Shown here piece after piece: positions 13,201 to 25,919 of a DNA stretch of 64,000 bases (positions are counted from its first letter, which is position 1; every line of letters starts with the position of its first letter). The stretch comes from Aquilaria yunnanensis (lineage: Eukaryota > Streptophyta > Magnoliopsida > Malvales > Thymelaeaceae). Both the position numbers and the translations under genes were made by a program. The DNA lies in NCBI GenBank assembly GCA_039654915.1, contig CM077599.1, positions 436,501 to 500,500 on the forward strand, read 5' to 3'. Under the pieces are notes generated by a model, which saw nothing but the letters and a program-made list of their open reading frames with translations, was not told the DNA's origin and searched no databases.

Positions 13201-16200
13201 ATTTTTTAAGAAATCTTTGAAATTAAAATGCTGAAAAATAAAGCGCTTTACTCAGGAACAAGTATGTGAACAACACAATACAGTAATAACAGAACAAAAA
13301 CAGCAATTGAATAATTATTAGTAATCACCTGATGCAGCGAACTGATTCGAAGTGCCTGGTTGCTATTACGTTTAGGAAGTGGAGCAACACCAATTGTATC
13401 AAGGTGCTGTCCCAACAGAAATGAATTAGTTTTCACATCGCATAAAGGCAAACAATATGAGAACAGAAAGAATGTAAATAAATGCATTTAAATCGTAGAA
13501 TGATTCAACGTACCTTGACAAAGAAATGGTACTTTTTGCTGCTCAGGAGTTCCATGGTAGGACCAGATGTTAATGGATCCAGGCATAACTCATAAAATAG
13601 CTGTACCAGCAAACAATTGAATGTGTCTTAAGAGACATTCAAAACAGAAACAATAACTGGGGAACAAAATGGCCATTTTTTCCCCTTTTCTTATAATGAC
13701 TCATATGAACTAAGTCTGTTTGAAAAAAATAAGTCAAATGGTGTGATACCTTAAAGCCAAATTCATAAAGCAATGCATTCACATCTGGCTTTGGAAGGCT
13801 ATCCAATATCTCAAGAAGGACCTTAAAACAACTGGAAAATACGATAAATCATTGTTCGAATGCTAGAGAAGGTTCCAAATCATTTCTGACATTAGAACAT
13901 GAAATGAAGATCAACACATCAGATGACTGTTCAGACAAAACCATACCTGTAGTGGTACTTTGGCTGCAAAAGTGTCCGTTCTACAGGAGTATCAAGATCA
14001 AATTTGAGCAGAAGATGTGTAATGTTGGGAGCAGGCCGATTAATATTGTCAATGAGAAGCTGATTTGCATAATATAGTCAGATAGTGCAGCAGAAACTGT
14101 TCAAAGCATTGAAATTTGTAAGAACTTGGACTAACCTGCAATATTAAAACCCCTTGGTCATCACTACTATTTTCTATAACCTGGGACTCCTCCGACCGTA
14201 CCTCAAGGCAGGCCGCATAATCTTCTACCAAAGCACTAGCAGCATTGAATTGGAGCAGCAACTGGCATAGCCCAACCATGCGTGAGCTTCAACAGAGGAC
14301 AATGTTAAAAGATCAGAATAAAATTTTTATCACCTTGGAGGAGAGATCATGAAGGTGAGAGGAGATCTATGAAAGAAGACATGTCGATTACCTTAAAATA
14401 CTCATGATTTTGATCGAGCATCTTTGAATTTGTGGTAGAAAATCATATCTGATATACTCCAATAAAGCAGCAATTTGGTTATGATCTTGGGAAAGTACAA
14501 CATCCAGGGGCTGCAAAGTATACAGGACAAACTGAGATCTGTGTCTAGGCAGCAATCTTGTCTTGCAGAAATATACTCAACTTAAAGCTCTCAGTAATCT
14601 GTATATCTGGCAATATAATCTTGGACGAGGCAATCTACATAAAGAGGGTGACTGGGTACTCATGGAAAATTCTACAAAATACAAATAACAGTTTAAAACT
14701 TCTAAAAGCAAGCACGCCAGATTAACCGATCATCTGGACATCATAAAGCAACAGGCCACCTTTTACTTTATTTTTATTTTTTCGAGTTAAGAAACATGTA
14801 AATGATTAAGCAAACAGCAAACAGATAAACAAAGAATACTTACTCGATACAGAGGGCGCCAATAATCAGAAACAAGCAAATCCTTATCAAAAACGAGGAT
14901 TACAATCTCCAAGGACAGTTGCACAGCCTTCTCCAGAAGTTTCCCATAGACTTGGGTTGTACGCTCAGTGATTATAGAGTTCACACCTGGCTGAAGGATG
15001 CCCATAATATTCTGGAAAATAGTTTTACCACTCATGAAATCCTGTGAGAAAAGAAAAAAAATTACATCAAGAATTTGATGACTGAAAACACAAAGGTCAA
15101 TGAGCACTAGGACCCCATTTCTCTGAACCACTTCTGAATAAATAAAACCCCAGGGCAAACATAAACCTAAAAATTTGCTAACTTTCAGGTGCATGTATAC
15201 AACCATGTGGAATCCTTCATCAGGTTTACAGGTTCAAATTAAATCCTTATCAAATCATTTCTTTACTTCTATTGAGCAAAAAAAAAATAGCTATAAAGTA
15301 GTCCTTACTTTCAGCAACTCCAAGAGAGGTGGCTGTATCTGAGGTGAAGATGATTGTGTTACTGCAGAAAGTTGTGGAAAGTCCACTACTTTGTCAACAT
15401 CCTCATCTTGAATGTCATACATGCTCAAAATCCTGAATGACAACATATGAAGGACTCACCTCAAAAACCCAGGAAGCACCATAAGAGGCTATATTTAAGG
15501 GCCGTGAAACATTAAAATGTTGTTAACTCCACAAATCCACCAAATATAACACACACGAGGACTACGTCTTCATTTGCTTTACATAGAATGGCACAGCTTC
15601 TATTAAGGATCAGCAGAAAGCAATCTGATGTTGAGGAATTTCAGAAAGCAATCATAAGCCAAGAGCTGGAGAGGATGAAAGGAGTTCCTGGTTTCAGCGG
15701 GATTCTTTTGATGTTTTGATATTTCTCATAGTTACTTGAGTGAAATTCTTTTTCTTAAGTTGATAGAAAGATGCGGCATTTTGAGCTGAAGAAAATTTCA
15801 ACAAATTATGAAAGGATAACAGCATGATTTACATCAAAAAAATTTAAAATCAGTACTAATAAAAACAGAAGCAACTACTGTTCATTTATTAGGATCCACT
15901 CACATATGAAAATGCTGAAGACAAGCAATAGCCAGTTGCCATTTCTCACAAGGGTCGGCATAGGCTCTCTGAGGAAACAGTCCAAACACATGATGATGTA
16001 TGAACCTAAAGATTCCATAAAATCTGCAAGAACTTGAAACATTAGAGTGAGCAAAGGAAAAGCACAATTCTAACACTAAAGAGAAGAGCAGTACCTACGC
16101 CCTCTATCGCTTACATCCTTTTCTTCAGCAATAAGAGTGTTTACAAGGTTCAGGAAAGATATAGTTGATGGGTATTGTTCTCTCCTTGCTTCTATTTCAT

Positions 16201-19200
16201 TCAGTTCATATTGCATATCATAAACCTGCAACAGTCAAAATGCCAACAAAGTGATGCACCAATAGACCCTAAGGCTTCATCACAATATTATTAGGCAAAG
16301 AATGGCGATACTTTCCTTTTTCTTTTCCTTTTTTTCCTTTTTTCATAAGAAAAGAGAAGCAAAGAAAGACAACAATTTATGTTCATAAGTGTATCATATG
16401 AAAATAGAACTATTTTAAATTACTCAGCCAAGTTCCCACTTCTGAAGAGACGGTGAGAATAAGTGAGATTATGAGAATGACTCAAAAGAACAGGGTTTCG
16501 TAGTAATGAAAAGGCAACAGAAATTTTTTACCATGTTTAATGCCTTGATTCACAACGTGATGTGTATAAGAAAAAACTCTATCTACACTTCTTCATTTCT
16601 GGAGTTACCGAATCCAGGGTAACATGAAAATTCCATGTCCCCATCTACCATTGATTTATTGGTAGCCAATGCACGGAGTAGGTCACAAGATTCTTTGGTA
16701 AAATGAAACAATAAAAGATATTTCACCAGCATCTTTAGAAAATCAAATTACCTGAAAAAAGCACCAGAGTTTTCATTTAAAAATCTAAGCACCAGGGCAT
16801 GATTACCTGGGTTGTCGTTGATTGTACACCAACCCCGACGGGTAGCCCGACCACTACAGGAAGATCATACTGCTCAAGGTAATTCCAAATATTATCTTTC
16901 AGGTCAGGTGATACACGAACAAAAGTAGTTATTGTGTTCCGCAATGCACCCTGCCACAAATTCAAATTTCACTTTAAAATGATCTCCACAAAAAATGCAT
17001 CTAAAGGATAATCAAGCCATTGGTGTACAGAACTGGGGGGTGAGACCTTGAGACATGGCGGGACATTTTCATAACCAAGAAGCTTAAATAATGGTTCAAT
17101 GTCTGGAAACCAACTCTTCCTTTCAGCAGGGTTACCATTTTCCATAACCTGTAGGTCATTCCAAGAGAAAAAAACAAGCGTGTAAGCCAATTGGCCACCC
17201 CATTCAAAGATGACTACAACTTGGTGCAAGGTGGATACAAGGATAAAGATAACAAACTTGCCCTCGAAACTAAAACCCACATTGGACATTAAATTAAATA
17301 TAATAACAGAATTTTATGGAGAAAAGGAACAGACAGAGGGAACATCAATATTATAACAAAAATTTAAAACAAATTTGCTAGTCAGCTCCATGTTCAACCA
17401 TCTCACATGCCCAAATAAAAGAAAATGACCAATCCCATTGATGGATCAAACACGCATAAACCAGATTTTCATACTTAAAATAAAACACAAAGAAACAAAG
17501 AGAAAAAAAAACCTTCTGAAGAACATTCAAGTATGCAACAAGTGCTTTTGCATCCCCTTCCTGGAACTCAGGCAATGTGGCCCCAGCATTTTGCAAGGAT
17601 TGCTTAAACTTCTCATCATAAACTGTTAGGCAATCAAAAAATGTCCTCCACCTAACAGATCGGAATGCTTTACCCTGGAGTAATTCATAGACCTTTGATG
17701 CTCCTTCTTGATTAGAAGCCTCCAAAAAATTTAAAACAAAAAAGAAGACATGATTAGTGTCCTCAAGAATCAGCACTATATACACATGCTTCACAGCACT
17801 ATATACTTTAAATGTAAAGAGGCAAAGCTTCATGAATGAAAATAACAGTCCGCATACCAAAGTGCTAAGCAAATTTAAGAAAGCCACAAGAGTATGAAAA
17901 TTTGTGTGATCCTCTCCAGCAAAATTCACAAATGTCCACAAGACATCATTTCCAGACAACAGCTCAGGTTCCTTCTGGAGAACATAAATAAAAACAGACA
18001 TCCAAGTCATTCACAAAGGAAAATTGATATACCATGGAAGATGAAAAGCCTCAGAAGTTCTTCAACTTTATCAAGATTCAATCTAGGCATGCACCTTGAC
18101 CACAATGATAAGCTAATGTCACGGTGTTTTGCTATAACGACATTTATCCAAATTGGTATGGCCAAGTGCTGTACTTTGGAAGATCCAGAGTTTTTTTCCT
18201 GTTTTGGATCCAAGTAGTCCCGATGCAAGTAATTTCACAATATGTACAATTACAAAATTTGAATTATCCACCAATTTTACTGTTAGGACTAGGAACTATT
18301 TTGAATCTAGAAAATAAAACATAATAAGTTTCTGCTCTGCTCTTAGATCCAGACCCAGTGGTTTCTCATATATAAAGCATGTAAATTTTTATAAACCTGT
18401 CCAGCATGTATGAGCCCTGTCAAAATGCAGAACTCAGTGCATATCTTATTTGTCCCTATCTTATGTTTAACAGAGAACATCAACTCTTTCTGAGTCAACA
18501 TAAAAGGATGACATCAGAAAGCTATTATGTTTTAGGTGTTGCTTCATTTACTCATTGTTTGTTCTTTTTGAGAATCCTCAAGAGGATAAAGACAAGGCAG
18601 AGCCATACTTTCATTCCTTTAGACAATCACTAGCCCTTTGGCAAAGTAGGTACGGGGGGATGGTTGTTGATCATACGATGGCTCGATATAATATATGACC
18701 ATAAATCTTCTTCATCAACTAGATTGTATGTGACATGACTGGAGACCCGAAAAGATTCATATGCACTGCACGAACAATGAAAGCTTTTTTTGGAATAGAG
18801 ACAATGAACCTGATATATCTCTCTCGCAAATTCCAAAAGTGAAACAAAAGGTAAAGGACTATTTTCAATGGCATCCTGAGCATGCAAGCTGTTATCATAT
18901 CCAAAATCTGCTACTGAACGATATGAGTTAAGAACACTCATGGCCTTGTCCTTCGATTCCTTGACCTGTTATAATGAAGCTCCATAAAATGCAATTATAA
19001 ACAAAGCCATCTTTTTCAAACAGAAAATGGCATCCACAACCACAATGACTGATGTTGAAACATGCAACTGTAAACACAAAATGTAAGGTAGCAAGACAGC
19101 AAAACCAACTTTCAGAACATTTAGAGTCATCAGCTATTGGGAAGATGCAAATATTCCTATTTATCAAACAATAAGACCATTGAAACAGAAGCAGCACAAG

Positions 19201-22200
19201 TTCGCAGGTTAAATACTTGAAAGACCATAAAAAAGACGGAAGTACTTATTTAAAAAAAAAACTAGTTTACATGGCCAGGGAATATTTATATGTTAAATGA
19301 CACTAGGAGCCACTGCCCCTGACAATGGAAATGGCAAAGAAAAGGTGAAGGGTGACAGAAAAGGGTGAACAAACATGCCAGCAGGAACAGGGTGGATCCC
19401 TTTTTTTCTCCTTTTTTTGTTTGAAATGGGTGATATTATCAAAAGTAACCCATTGAGCTTGTGATTTCAATCATAATTTCCTCTGTTGGAATTGCTGCAT
19501 AGCACAGTCGGTTTATCACCCTCTTAATGATAGACTAACATAAAAACCATATATATTCACTGTACAGCATATTATTTTCACATTCCATAGCAAATGCATA
19601 GCCTCATCCATCATAAAGCTCACTACATTCCATTGCATGACAAAATGCAGATACGGCTTTTACATGTATACACTACTGGAGTGAAGTGCCACAATCCCAA
19701 ATATTTTGATTGGTATGAGGCGAATGAAGACTAAACCTTTATGAAGGAACATGAAGTTCGAAGCCTATACCTTGTCCCTGGCAAGTGGATGAGACAAGAA
19801 GCAGGTAATAAGCTTGTGTAAGTAAGCATTGTACATATATAGCATATCCTCATCATCATTCTGCAACCAAATAAGAAAACAGTCTCACAAATTTGTTGAA
19901 GGCAACAATTATTTTGTAAGCTATACAATACATCAATGGAAACACAAACAGACAGAAGAACCAACTGTGAGAAGAAATCAATTTCCTCAGGGCAGTGAAA
20001 AATTTATACAGAGAATCGATCAGCAAACCCAAGCTCTCTATCCCCAAAACTTTCTTCCCCTTTTTGGTATGTGTTGTTCCTCCAATAATTAAAGATGCTC
20101 AATCAAAAAGAGAACTTCATAATAGAGCACACAGCTCAGCAAGTTGTATATACAACACAGATATCACACATCTGTTCAAACATAAAAGAGTTCTGCATAT
20201 ATATGACAAATATTCATTTGCTTGAAGACAAAAGACACCAAAGATTTAGAAGAGGTGACTAACTGGGAGTTCAAAGAGATGCTTCAAGAATAGAATCACA
20301 TATGTGTGTGTGCATCTAAAAAATAGAAGTACTTAAAAAGTTGCACGAAGTCTTGAACTCAATGAAATCCTTCAGCTTATATGCTTACTATTTGAATTAA
20401 TATGTTTAAGTGCAAAAAAATTTTAACTAACATCAATAACTCAGATCGAATCTGCATTTTGCGTACCTAGTATCTTAATCACTTCTTAATAAGAAGCTAT
20501 GAAACTAATAAAAAAGTTATTATCACTGACAAACCTGGTAAGCTGCTGTTCGAAGAACTTTGTCAAGCAAGAACTGAAAGACATTGTTTGAGAAAATTGA
20601 ATCCAAGCATGAGTTAATGTAAACCAAATCATCGGACGAAGCACTTGAACTGATCCCATCACGTATTAACATCAAATGTACAACCCATGCAAGCCTCACG
20701 CCACCAACAAAGCCATCAGTATTTGGATCATTAGCAACAGACATCACCTAAAATGTAGAACTCTAAATTAGAAATTTCTCCATAAATTCAACAAAATCCC
20801 ATAAAGATCAAGAAAGCTGCTGCTCATCTTACAGCTTCATGGAATTCTTTTCTAAAAGAAGCATTGTAGGAGAGGACAGACGATTTATCAGGTACTGCAC
20901 CAAGGGCATCTGACAGGAAGGTGATGATGAGTGAAAAGAGTAGGCTGAAGGTTATCTGCAGATAGAGGTAAAGAGAAGTGCATGCAGAGCATGCCAATTA
21001 TTTCATGACAGTGTTCAAGCAAACAAGACAAACAGCCTTTTGGGAGAAATTGTAACAAAAGGCATGCCTGATGTTTTACGATTTCGTTGTTCTCACTAAG
21101 TTCAACAGCCACATCTTTTAAACTAGAAAAAATATCTTTTGCATCCTTTGGATCTGCAGAAAAGAATATAACATGACCATGCTCACTCATCAGTAACTTC
21201 TATATATACAACAGCACAGGTGAAATCATTTAGTCAATAAAATAACATCCACATTACCGGCGCCTTGGCAATTCATGAACCCACAACCCCAAAACCGCCT
21301 TCCATCCTACCGAATCCCCCCCCCTGGGCCCGCCCAAAAGAGCAGAAAAATAAATACATGAACTTTTCTTATTTGTAGAAAAGGCTGAAGGGGATGCTGG
21401 AGTTGAACCTTGGACCTAGAACAAGAAGTACAATGTTGTAACCTCTAGGCTACGCTTGAGTTACCACAAGTCTGAAATCTGGCCTGAATAAAGGAAACTA
21501 CAGTGACCCCTGAGCTTCCCAGAAGATCCTTTCCAACAACAGCCAAGAAAACAGCTCTCTCCATTCAATAGAAAAAATCCAACCAAAATAATCCTTCCAC
21601 TAACCTCCATAAGGTTCCTAATTACATACTTTAAATTCTAAAGTAATCCTTTCACTAACGTCCATAAGGTACCTAATCACATACTTTAAATTCTCCAAAA
21701 TAAAATTCACACTTGCTAAAATCCTAAAAATCTTTGTAAAAATCAATTAGAAACCATTAGAGAGGTCCTACCACTATCTGATACTGCAGAACACCCCTTA
21801 AGTCAAACATGTGACATTTTCTATGGATAAAGTATGCTATCTATCCTTCATCTGATTCATAGCAAATTACTGATTTTCTCTCCATATTTTCACGGGTCAT
21901 CTCTTGAAAAAATATAAAATAGGTATCACCATAAACTTGGGGCTAAAAGGCTTGTTTCTTTTTAACTTGCTAAAAATCTAGGCAAAACAAACCATTGCAT
22001 AAGACTAAGAAATTGGAGAAATGGGATGAGGCAGGAAACATAACAAAATAAAAGAACAGCCATTGTGGAACTGGAAAGGCTACCTAATTGGAGATTTCCT
22101 AGAACCAATTAAGCAGGTTTTGATCCGAAACCAACTGAAGCTAGAAATAACATTTTGCACAGTTGAATGTATCTTTTATCTGAGAGCTTTGATGAAGGGA

Positions 22201-25200
22201 GGTCTATCTTCAATGCTTCAACTCATAAATCTTAAAGCTACACTAATCTTACAACTTCTTCCCACGCTTATCCAGTACGCCATTTTTGGGAATATTGAAA
22301 CCATCAAAAACATCTGACCCATGTGTTTTATCCTTGGTGCTAATCTTTACTAACTTATTCCACAAAAACAGATTCCTAATCCACTCTTATCCAGTATGAC
22401 ATTTTTGGGATATTGAAACCATCTAAAACATCCTACCATGTGTCTTATCCTCGGTGCTAATTTTTACCTTATTCCACAAAAATACATTCCTAATCTACTA
22501 ATCTTTCAAGACCATAAATCCATTCCAATATTTTACATCCCAAAAATGTGTGTTTCGTTAACATTGCTCCTCAACAAACATTGCTCCTCAACAACACTAT
22601 ATCCAAATGACTGACTTGTTCCCCAATGTGGAATAACTTATCTTAGGGACATCCACAGCATTTTGCCCTTACGCTTAATAGGCACCTTCTTACAAGACCT
22701 GGAGCCAATTATCCAACTCTTCTACTAGTCCTCATGGACCAAATTACTTGAATAACAAACATAGGATGTCTTGGGACCTCTGATGCAAAAACACAAAGAT
22801 GGGGAATATTGCATTTTCTAGGCAACTGGAAAAGGATTATTCTAGATTTCCCAACCAATCATGGGAAAAGATATGACACATTTTAACAAGAACTAAGCAT
22901 CACCATAACATGATGAAATTGAAAATGCAAATGGCAGCAATAAAGAAGCAAATCTTACTAACGGGGCTAGGGTTACGATATCTTGCAAATGCTAAACTAC
23001 ATAAGCCTTAAAATACTAAGAGACCAGATATGAACAGACAAAAACTGAAAAGGGGAAAGCAGAGGCTTACTAGTTCTCACAACCATGGTAGAAAGGACAA
23101 GACAATGCCCAAGAATGAGTCTTTCTCTGGAAACCACAGCTCGCTGCTCAACAACAGCACCCCTGGAATCAAGAAGATAGCGCTCAGCAAGTGGGCCACC
23201 TAACCCAGCTGGTTCACGATTTAATTCCTACAATTAAAGGGGTCAAAAGACTTCAAAGTACAAGAGCTAGCAAATCAAACAGTGATAAATAATGTGATTG
23301 ACCACATGACAGTAAAAGAAAACCATCTTCTAAATCATATAAAAAATTCAATTCATACAAACATTTTATAAGATTGACTTGTTTATCACGATACTGATGA
23401 CATGGTACATGGGCTAATAATTCCATCAGGAGGCAAGTATTGTCCAATAAATTTGTGTGTGTGTGTGTGTTTGTGGTTCCATTAAACCAGCTTATGATAG
23501 GTATAGTATAGCAGCAACCCTCAAAACTATTGTAGAGCAGCAAACTATAACCATCACAAATTAATTGTTAAAATCTGATAAACAACTATAAGCTATAGCT
23601 CATCAAGATGCAGAACATTACATCCTTGGCCATTCCAAACAAATGTATAGATTCAGAGCCTTCATGTTTCTCCTACACTGTAGACTCAAGCTATAAAAGA
23701 TATTACCTTTTGAGAGTCTAGTAAAAAATTCTAGAAGCAAGAGCAGTAAAAGATTCACACCTTCAGTAGAAAAATGAGCCGCTGCCTAAGTCCAGCATCT
23801 AGCAGATCTTCCAAGTACTTTTGTACATCTGCCACAATATCACCTTCAAGTCGCTGATCTAGCACAACAGCCTGTAAAAGTGAAACATTTAAGTGAATGT
23901 TGTGAACAAGATAGAGATCATGACAGAGTAGTTGAAGGAACAACACAAAGGAAGTCTATGGAGCACCCTTAGAAGTGTGTATAGAGCTGTAATTATATCA
24001 CGTCTCTCGGTGTACCAGAGCCCCGCAGCTAGTCGCAGGACCTCCAACGGTTCTCGCCCCATCAAACCCCACTAAAACGAAGAAAACAAAAAATAAGGAC
24101 CATGTGAAGATGGTATAACAAATCGCATATCATGTAGGGGAACAAAAATGGAGAAAGGAAGCACCTCTTGATTGGCAGAGACAAGCAAACGAACACAATC
24201 TATTTCATTGAGATGGAGCCCATCGCTCAACTTTAATGCCTATAAACAATCCAACAATTAAATGCCATAAGCCAATGACACAATTCATCTATAGGAAAAA
24301 TACAAATAACAATCAAGAGACCAGTCACTGGCAAAAAGTGGATAACGTCAATCGAAAATTACAAAATAAAACAAAAAATGTAAAGAAAGACATCATTTAC
24401 CAGGTGCAGGCTGATAAAACTTAGTTTAAAGCACAACTACTAATAGCATGCTGAAATTCTTTTTTTGTTTTATGAAAGGTCATTCTCATTTACCATAAAA
24501 CGTACAATACCTACTACAGAAATATAGTACAGAGGAATGGGGCATGCTTGGCTCAACTACAGATCTTGTATCCAAGCTTACAAACTAATGAAGATAGACC
24601 AAGAAAATAAACAGAAAAACAAACTAACACACTACCACACCAATTCTCTATTGGACTAGCATACCAACAGATGGTCAGACTAACAAACCATCAAAACACA
24701 AACCATGGATGATGACTCAAAGAAACGAAAAAATAAAAAGACACCATCACCCGATCTCTTATTCCTAGACACCTCACTGCTGACGCCTCACAGCTTTTCA
24801 CACTCCCCTTCATCCAGCAACACCAAACGGATCACCTAGATCTATCTGCAATGGAGCATCAGTTGAACCAAAGATGCTCCTGCTAATGGTGATAAACGAG
24901 TTTTATGGAGGAGGAGAAGGAAGAAGAAACAGTGAATAAGGAGATGATGGTGATTGATTGAGTAGAATAATGACAATAAATCAACCAGCCAAACTTGGAT
25001 CAAAATCCAAACCCAGGCGGAGGAGAGCGGCGGCGGCTAATAGCTTGCTGAAATCTAGTAAAGAATAAAGTAAAAGTTGACAAATAGAAACGTACAGTAG
25101 CAGACACTTCATAACCGGAACGTTAGGTTGAAAACACTCTCCTGACCGAGAAACAAGATTGAACCATGAGAATTTAGAGAACGATACAATAAAATTGAGC

Positions 25201-25619
25201 CATTTCGACTACGGATGACCCACATATGGACATCCATAAATGCTCCCCTATCACAAGCAAGCGCAAATGATAAGGTACCAGAAAAAAGAACAAAAATTTA
25301 TGAAACTTACAATTTGAACATCTTGGTCGTCCAGTGATATAGGGGGCGAATCAGGAAGCCTGACTTTTTTAGACTGAACCTCCGCGCGGTCCGACGGCTT
25401 CGGAGGCTGTAAAGAGACATCATAAAAGTCAGGAAAAAAGAAACGAAAGTTCAAAAGAACAAAAGAACGATAAAGCACCGGATAGGAAAGCAGCGACTGC
25501 AAATAAGGAAGCGAAGTGCGAATGGCGTGAAGGAGCTCGACTCGCTGCGCCGCCGACGGAGGAGAGGTGCCGAGAAGCGCCGATTCGACTGTAAGGAGGA
25601 GCTGCTTGGGAGACACCAT
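4280..25619 (-). CDS. NUP205: Nuclear pore complex protein NUP205, complete 45-exon gene
   Basis: NUP205 is a large alpha-solenoid adaptor of the nuclear-pore inner ring (Nup192/Nup205 family). The N-terminus MVSPKQLLLTVESALLG, then LPDSPPISLDDQDVQI, VYELLQGKAFRSVRW, PEFQEGDAKALVAYLNVLQK and the tail LKVFRRLVSSVKEITIQK match the plant protein along its length. Exons, 5' to 3': 25479-25619, 25311-25406, 24165-24239, 23967-24071, 23761-23871, 23071-23227, 21068-21153, 20833-20955, 20535-20747, 19771-19860, 18810-18965, 17858-17974, 17513-17719, 17047-17148, 16807-16950, 16095-16225, 15904-16023, 15309-15432, 14844-15041, 14392-14510, 14136-14286, 13947-14059, 13750-13831, 13514-13600, 13329-13406, 12846-13049, 12668-12760, 12478-12591, 12206-12352, 12074-12129, 11928-12000, 11542-11732, 11320-11446, 11025-11102, 10295-10459, 8449-8613, 8234-8371, 6707-6850, 6365-6487, 6171-6266, 5942-6079, 5755-5855, 5046-5165, 4646-4757, 4280-4363. 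These sum to 5,595 bp (1,864 residues plus stop), close to the plant family length, with no internal stop. Two introns have GC donors. Single-base errors in exon edges are possible. Confidence 0.95.
6994..7636. mobile_element. hAT-type MITE inside a NUP205 intron
   Basis: The element spans 7002-7628 and is bounded by a perfect 8-bp duplication GTTCTAAT (6994-7001 and 7629-7636). The ends are imperfect inverted repeats: CATTGAGTTAAATATCG on the left against CAAGTTGTTAAATACCG read inward from the right. Several internal copies of a TATACCG-like motif lie near both ends. An 8-bp duplication is diagnostic of hAT elements. There is no coding capacity. It sits between the exons at 6707-6850 and 8234-8371. 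Confidence 0.8.
8809..8831 (+). repeat. Poly-G homopolymer, 23 bases
   Basis: An uninterrupted run of G on the plus strand (C in the NUP205 transcript) inside the intron between exons 8449-8613 and 10295-10459. It is flanked by T-rich sequence and GTGGTGGG. The exact length is the least reliable part of the assembly here. Confidence 0.9.
9043..9358 (+). mobile_element. SMART/TRIM miniature LTR retroelement
   Basis: Two related direct repeats of about 112 bp (9048-9160 and 9242-9353) share GGGGTTAGTCAAGGCTT and TTGGATGCTTT. The first is followed at 9161 by TGGTATCAGAGC, the primer-binding site complementary to initiator methionine tRNA. The second is preceded by a purine-rich GAAGGGG tract. 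A 5-bp duplication GAGTA flanks the whole (9043-9047 and 9354-9358). The 5' repeat appears to have lost its TG start. Only about 81 bp lie between the LTRs, so there is no coding capacity and it must be moved by another element's enzymes. It lies in a NUP205 intron. Confidence 0.8.
10108..10413 (-). repeat. Tandem partial duplication of a NUP205 exon
   Basis: Two head-to-tail copies of about 151-155 bp, 10108-10258 and 10259-10413, share ATCAGCTCCTACTT, CAAGGAAAGCAGATAA and ATGCATCCAAAACATAAATT. The right copy includes the 3' part of the functional exon 10295-10459 with its GT donor. The left copy, downstream in the transcript, has an in-frame stop and no acceptor of its own, so it is a pseudo-exon. 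Confidence 0.85.
11103..11319 (-). other. GC-AG intron of NUP205 (second)
   Basis: Reading in transcript order, the exon ending in codons for DLQK is followed by GCATGT where GT is expected, and the intron ends in TTTGCAG before codons for LDKEQAELA. The nearest GT, four bases on, would shift the frame. The exon matches on both sides of the family, so a GC donor (CAGAAG then GC) is the only frame-keeping choice seen. Confidence 0.75.
20956..21067 (-). other. GC-AG intron of NUP205 (first)
   Basis: The exon 21068-21153 ends in CATCAG and the intron starts GCATGC. The acceptor is CTGCAG just before the codons for ITFSLLFSL. No GT near this position keeps the frame. The intron is short, about 112 bp. 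Confidence 0.75.
21399..21452 (-). mobile_element. tRNA-derived SINE-like RNA polymerase III promoter
   Basis: On the minus strand an A-box-like TAGCCTAGAGGTTA (21439-21452) is followed about 30 bases later by a B-box-like GGTTCAACTCC (21399-21409). The spacing and order are those of a tRNA-type internal promoter, but no tRNA cloverleaf is apparent. A decayed SINE head in the 1.9-kb NUP205 intron 21154-23070 is the likeliest reading. The ends of the element are not defined. Confidence 0.4.
21590..21700 (+). repeat. Two tandem copies of a ~57-bp unit
   Basis: AATCCTTCCACTAACCTCCA is followed about 57 bp later by AATCCTTTCACTAACGTCCA. Each is continued by AAGGT.CCTAAT.ACATAC and TTTAAATTCT. 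The repeat is non-coding and lies in the NUP205 intron 21154-23070. Confidence 0.75.
22258..22500 (+). repeat. Two tandem copies of a ~118-bp unit
   Basis: Two copies share CTTATCCAGTA.G.CATTTT, ATATTGAAACCATC, ATGTGT.TTATCCT.GGTGC and TTATTCCACAAAAA.A. Both lie in the same NUP205 intron. They may be part of a decayed transposable element, but I could not identify a family. Confidence 0.7.
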
Positions 25620-25629
25620 TGCTGTTCAA

Positions 25630-25642
25630 CAAAACCCTAAAC
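25630..25642 (-). promoter_or_regulatory. Telo-box-like motif upstream of the NUP205 start
   Basis: The plus strand reads AAAACCCTAAAC about 12 bases upstream of the start codon at 25619. AAACCCTA (telo-box) motifs are common in promoters and leaders of plant housekeeping and ribosomal genes. The transcription start is not known, so this may be in the 5' UTR. Confidence 0.4.
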
Positions 25643-25919
25643 TAGCCAGAAGCATAGATACGTATCCGCCAGTGGAAGGAAGGCGAGAAAAGGAAAAAGA
25701 AAACTTGAGCGAGAAAGAAGAGAAAACGAAAGTCCACCGGCCGGGGGTATGAGAAAACCCTATGCATAAACCCCTACTTTGTTCGGCGGCCACTGTCGAG
25801 TTCGATTGTCGAGTTCTGAAGTGACGGCGTCAATCGAACTCGACTCTGCGTAGCCGTTGGCCCTTCAACGGATAGCTAAAACTTGTACTTGAGTGAATAA
25901 AAAGAACTCCCTAATTTTA
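25643..25919. other. NUP205 upstream region
   Basis: This stretch separates the NUP205 start from the MULE-like element at 25920. It includes a GC-richer part with a short near-repeat of TCGAGTTC (about 25797-25816) and the purine-rich leader. The promoter should lie here. No clear TATA box was found. Confidence 0.45.

Noticed and set aside
17378..18010. A 210-codon minus-strand open frame
   Set aside because: It is not a separate gene; it reads through two NUP205 exons (17513-17719 and 17858-17974) and the introns around them.
21399..21452. A tRNA gene
   Set aside because: The A- and B-box-like motifs are present but no acceptor stem or anticodon arm could be formed.
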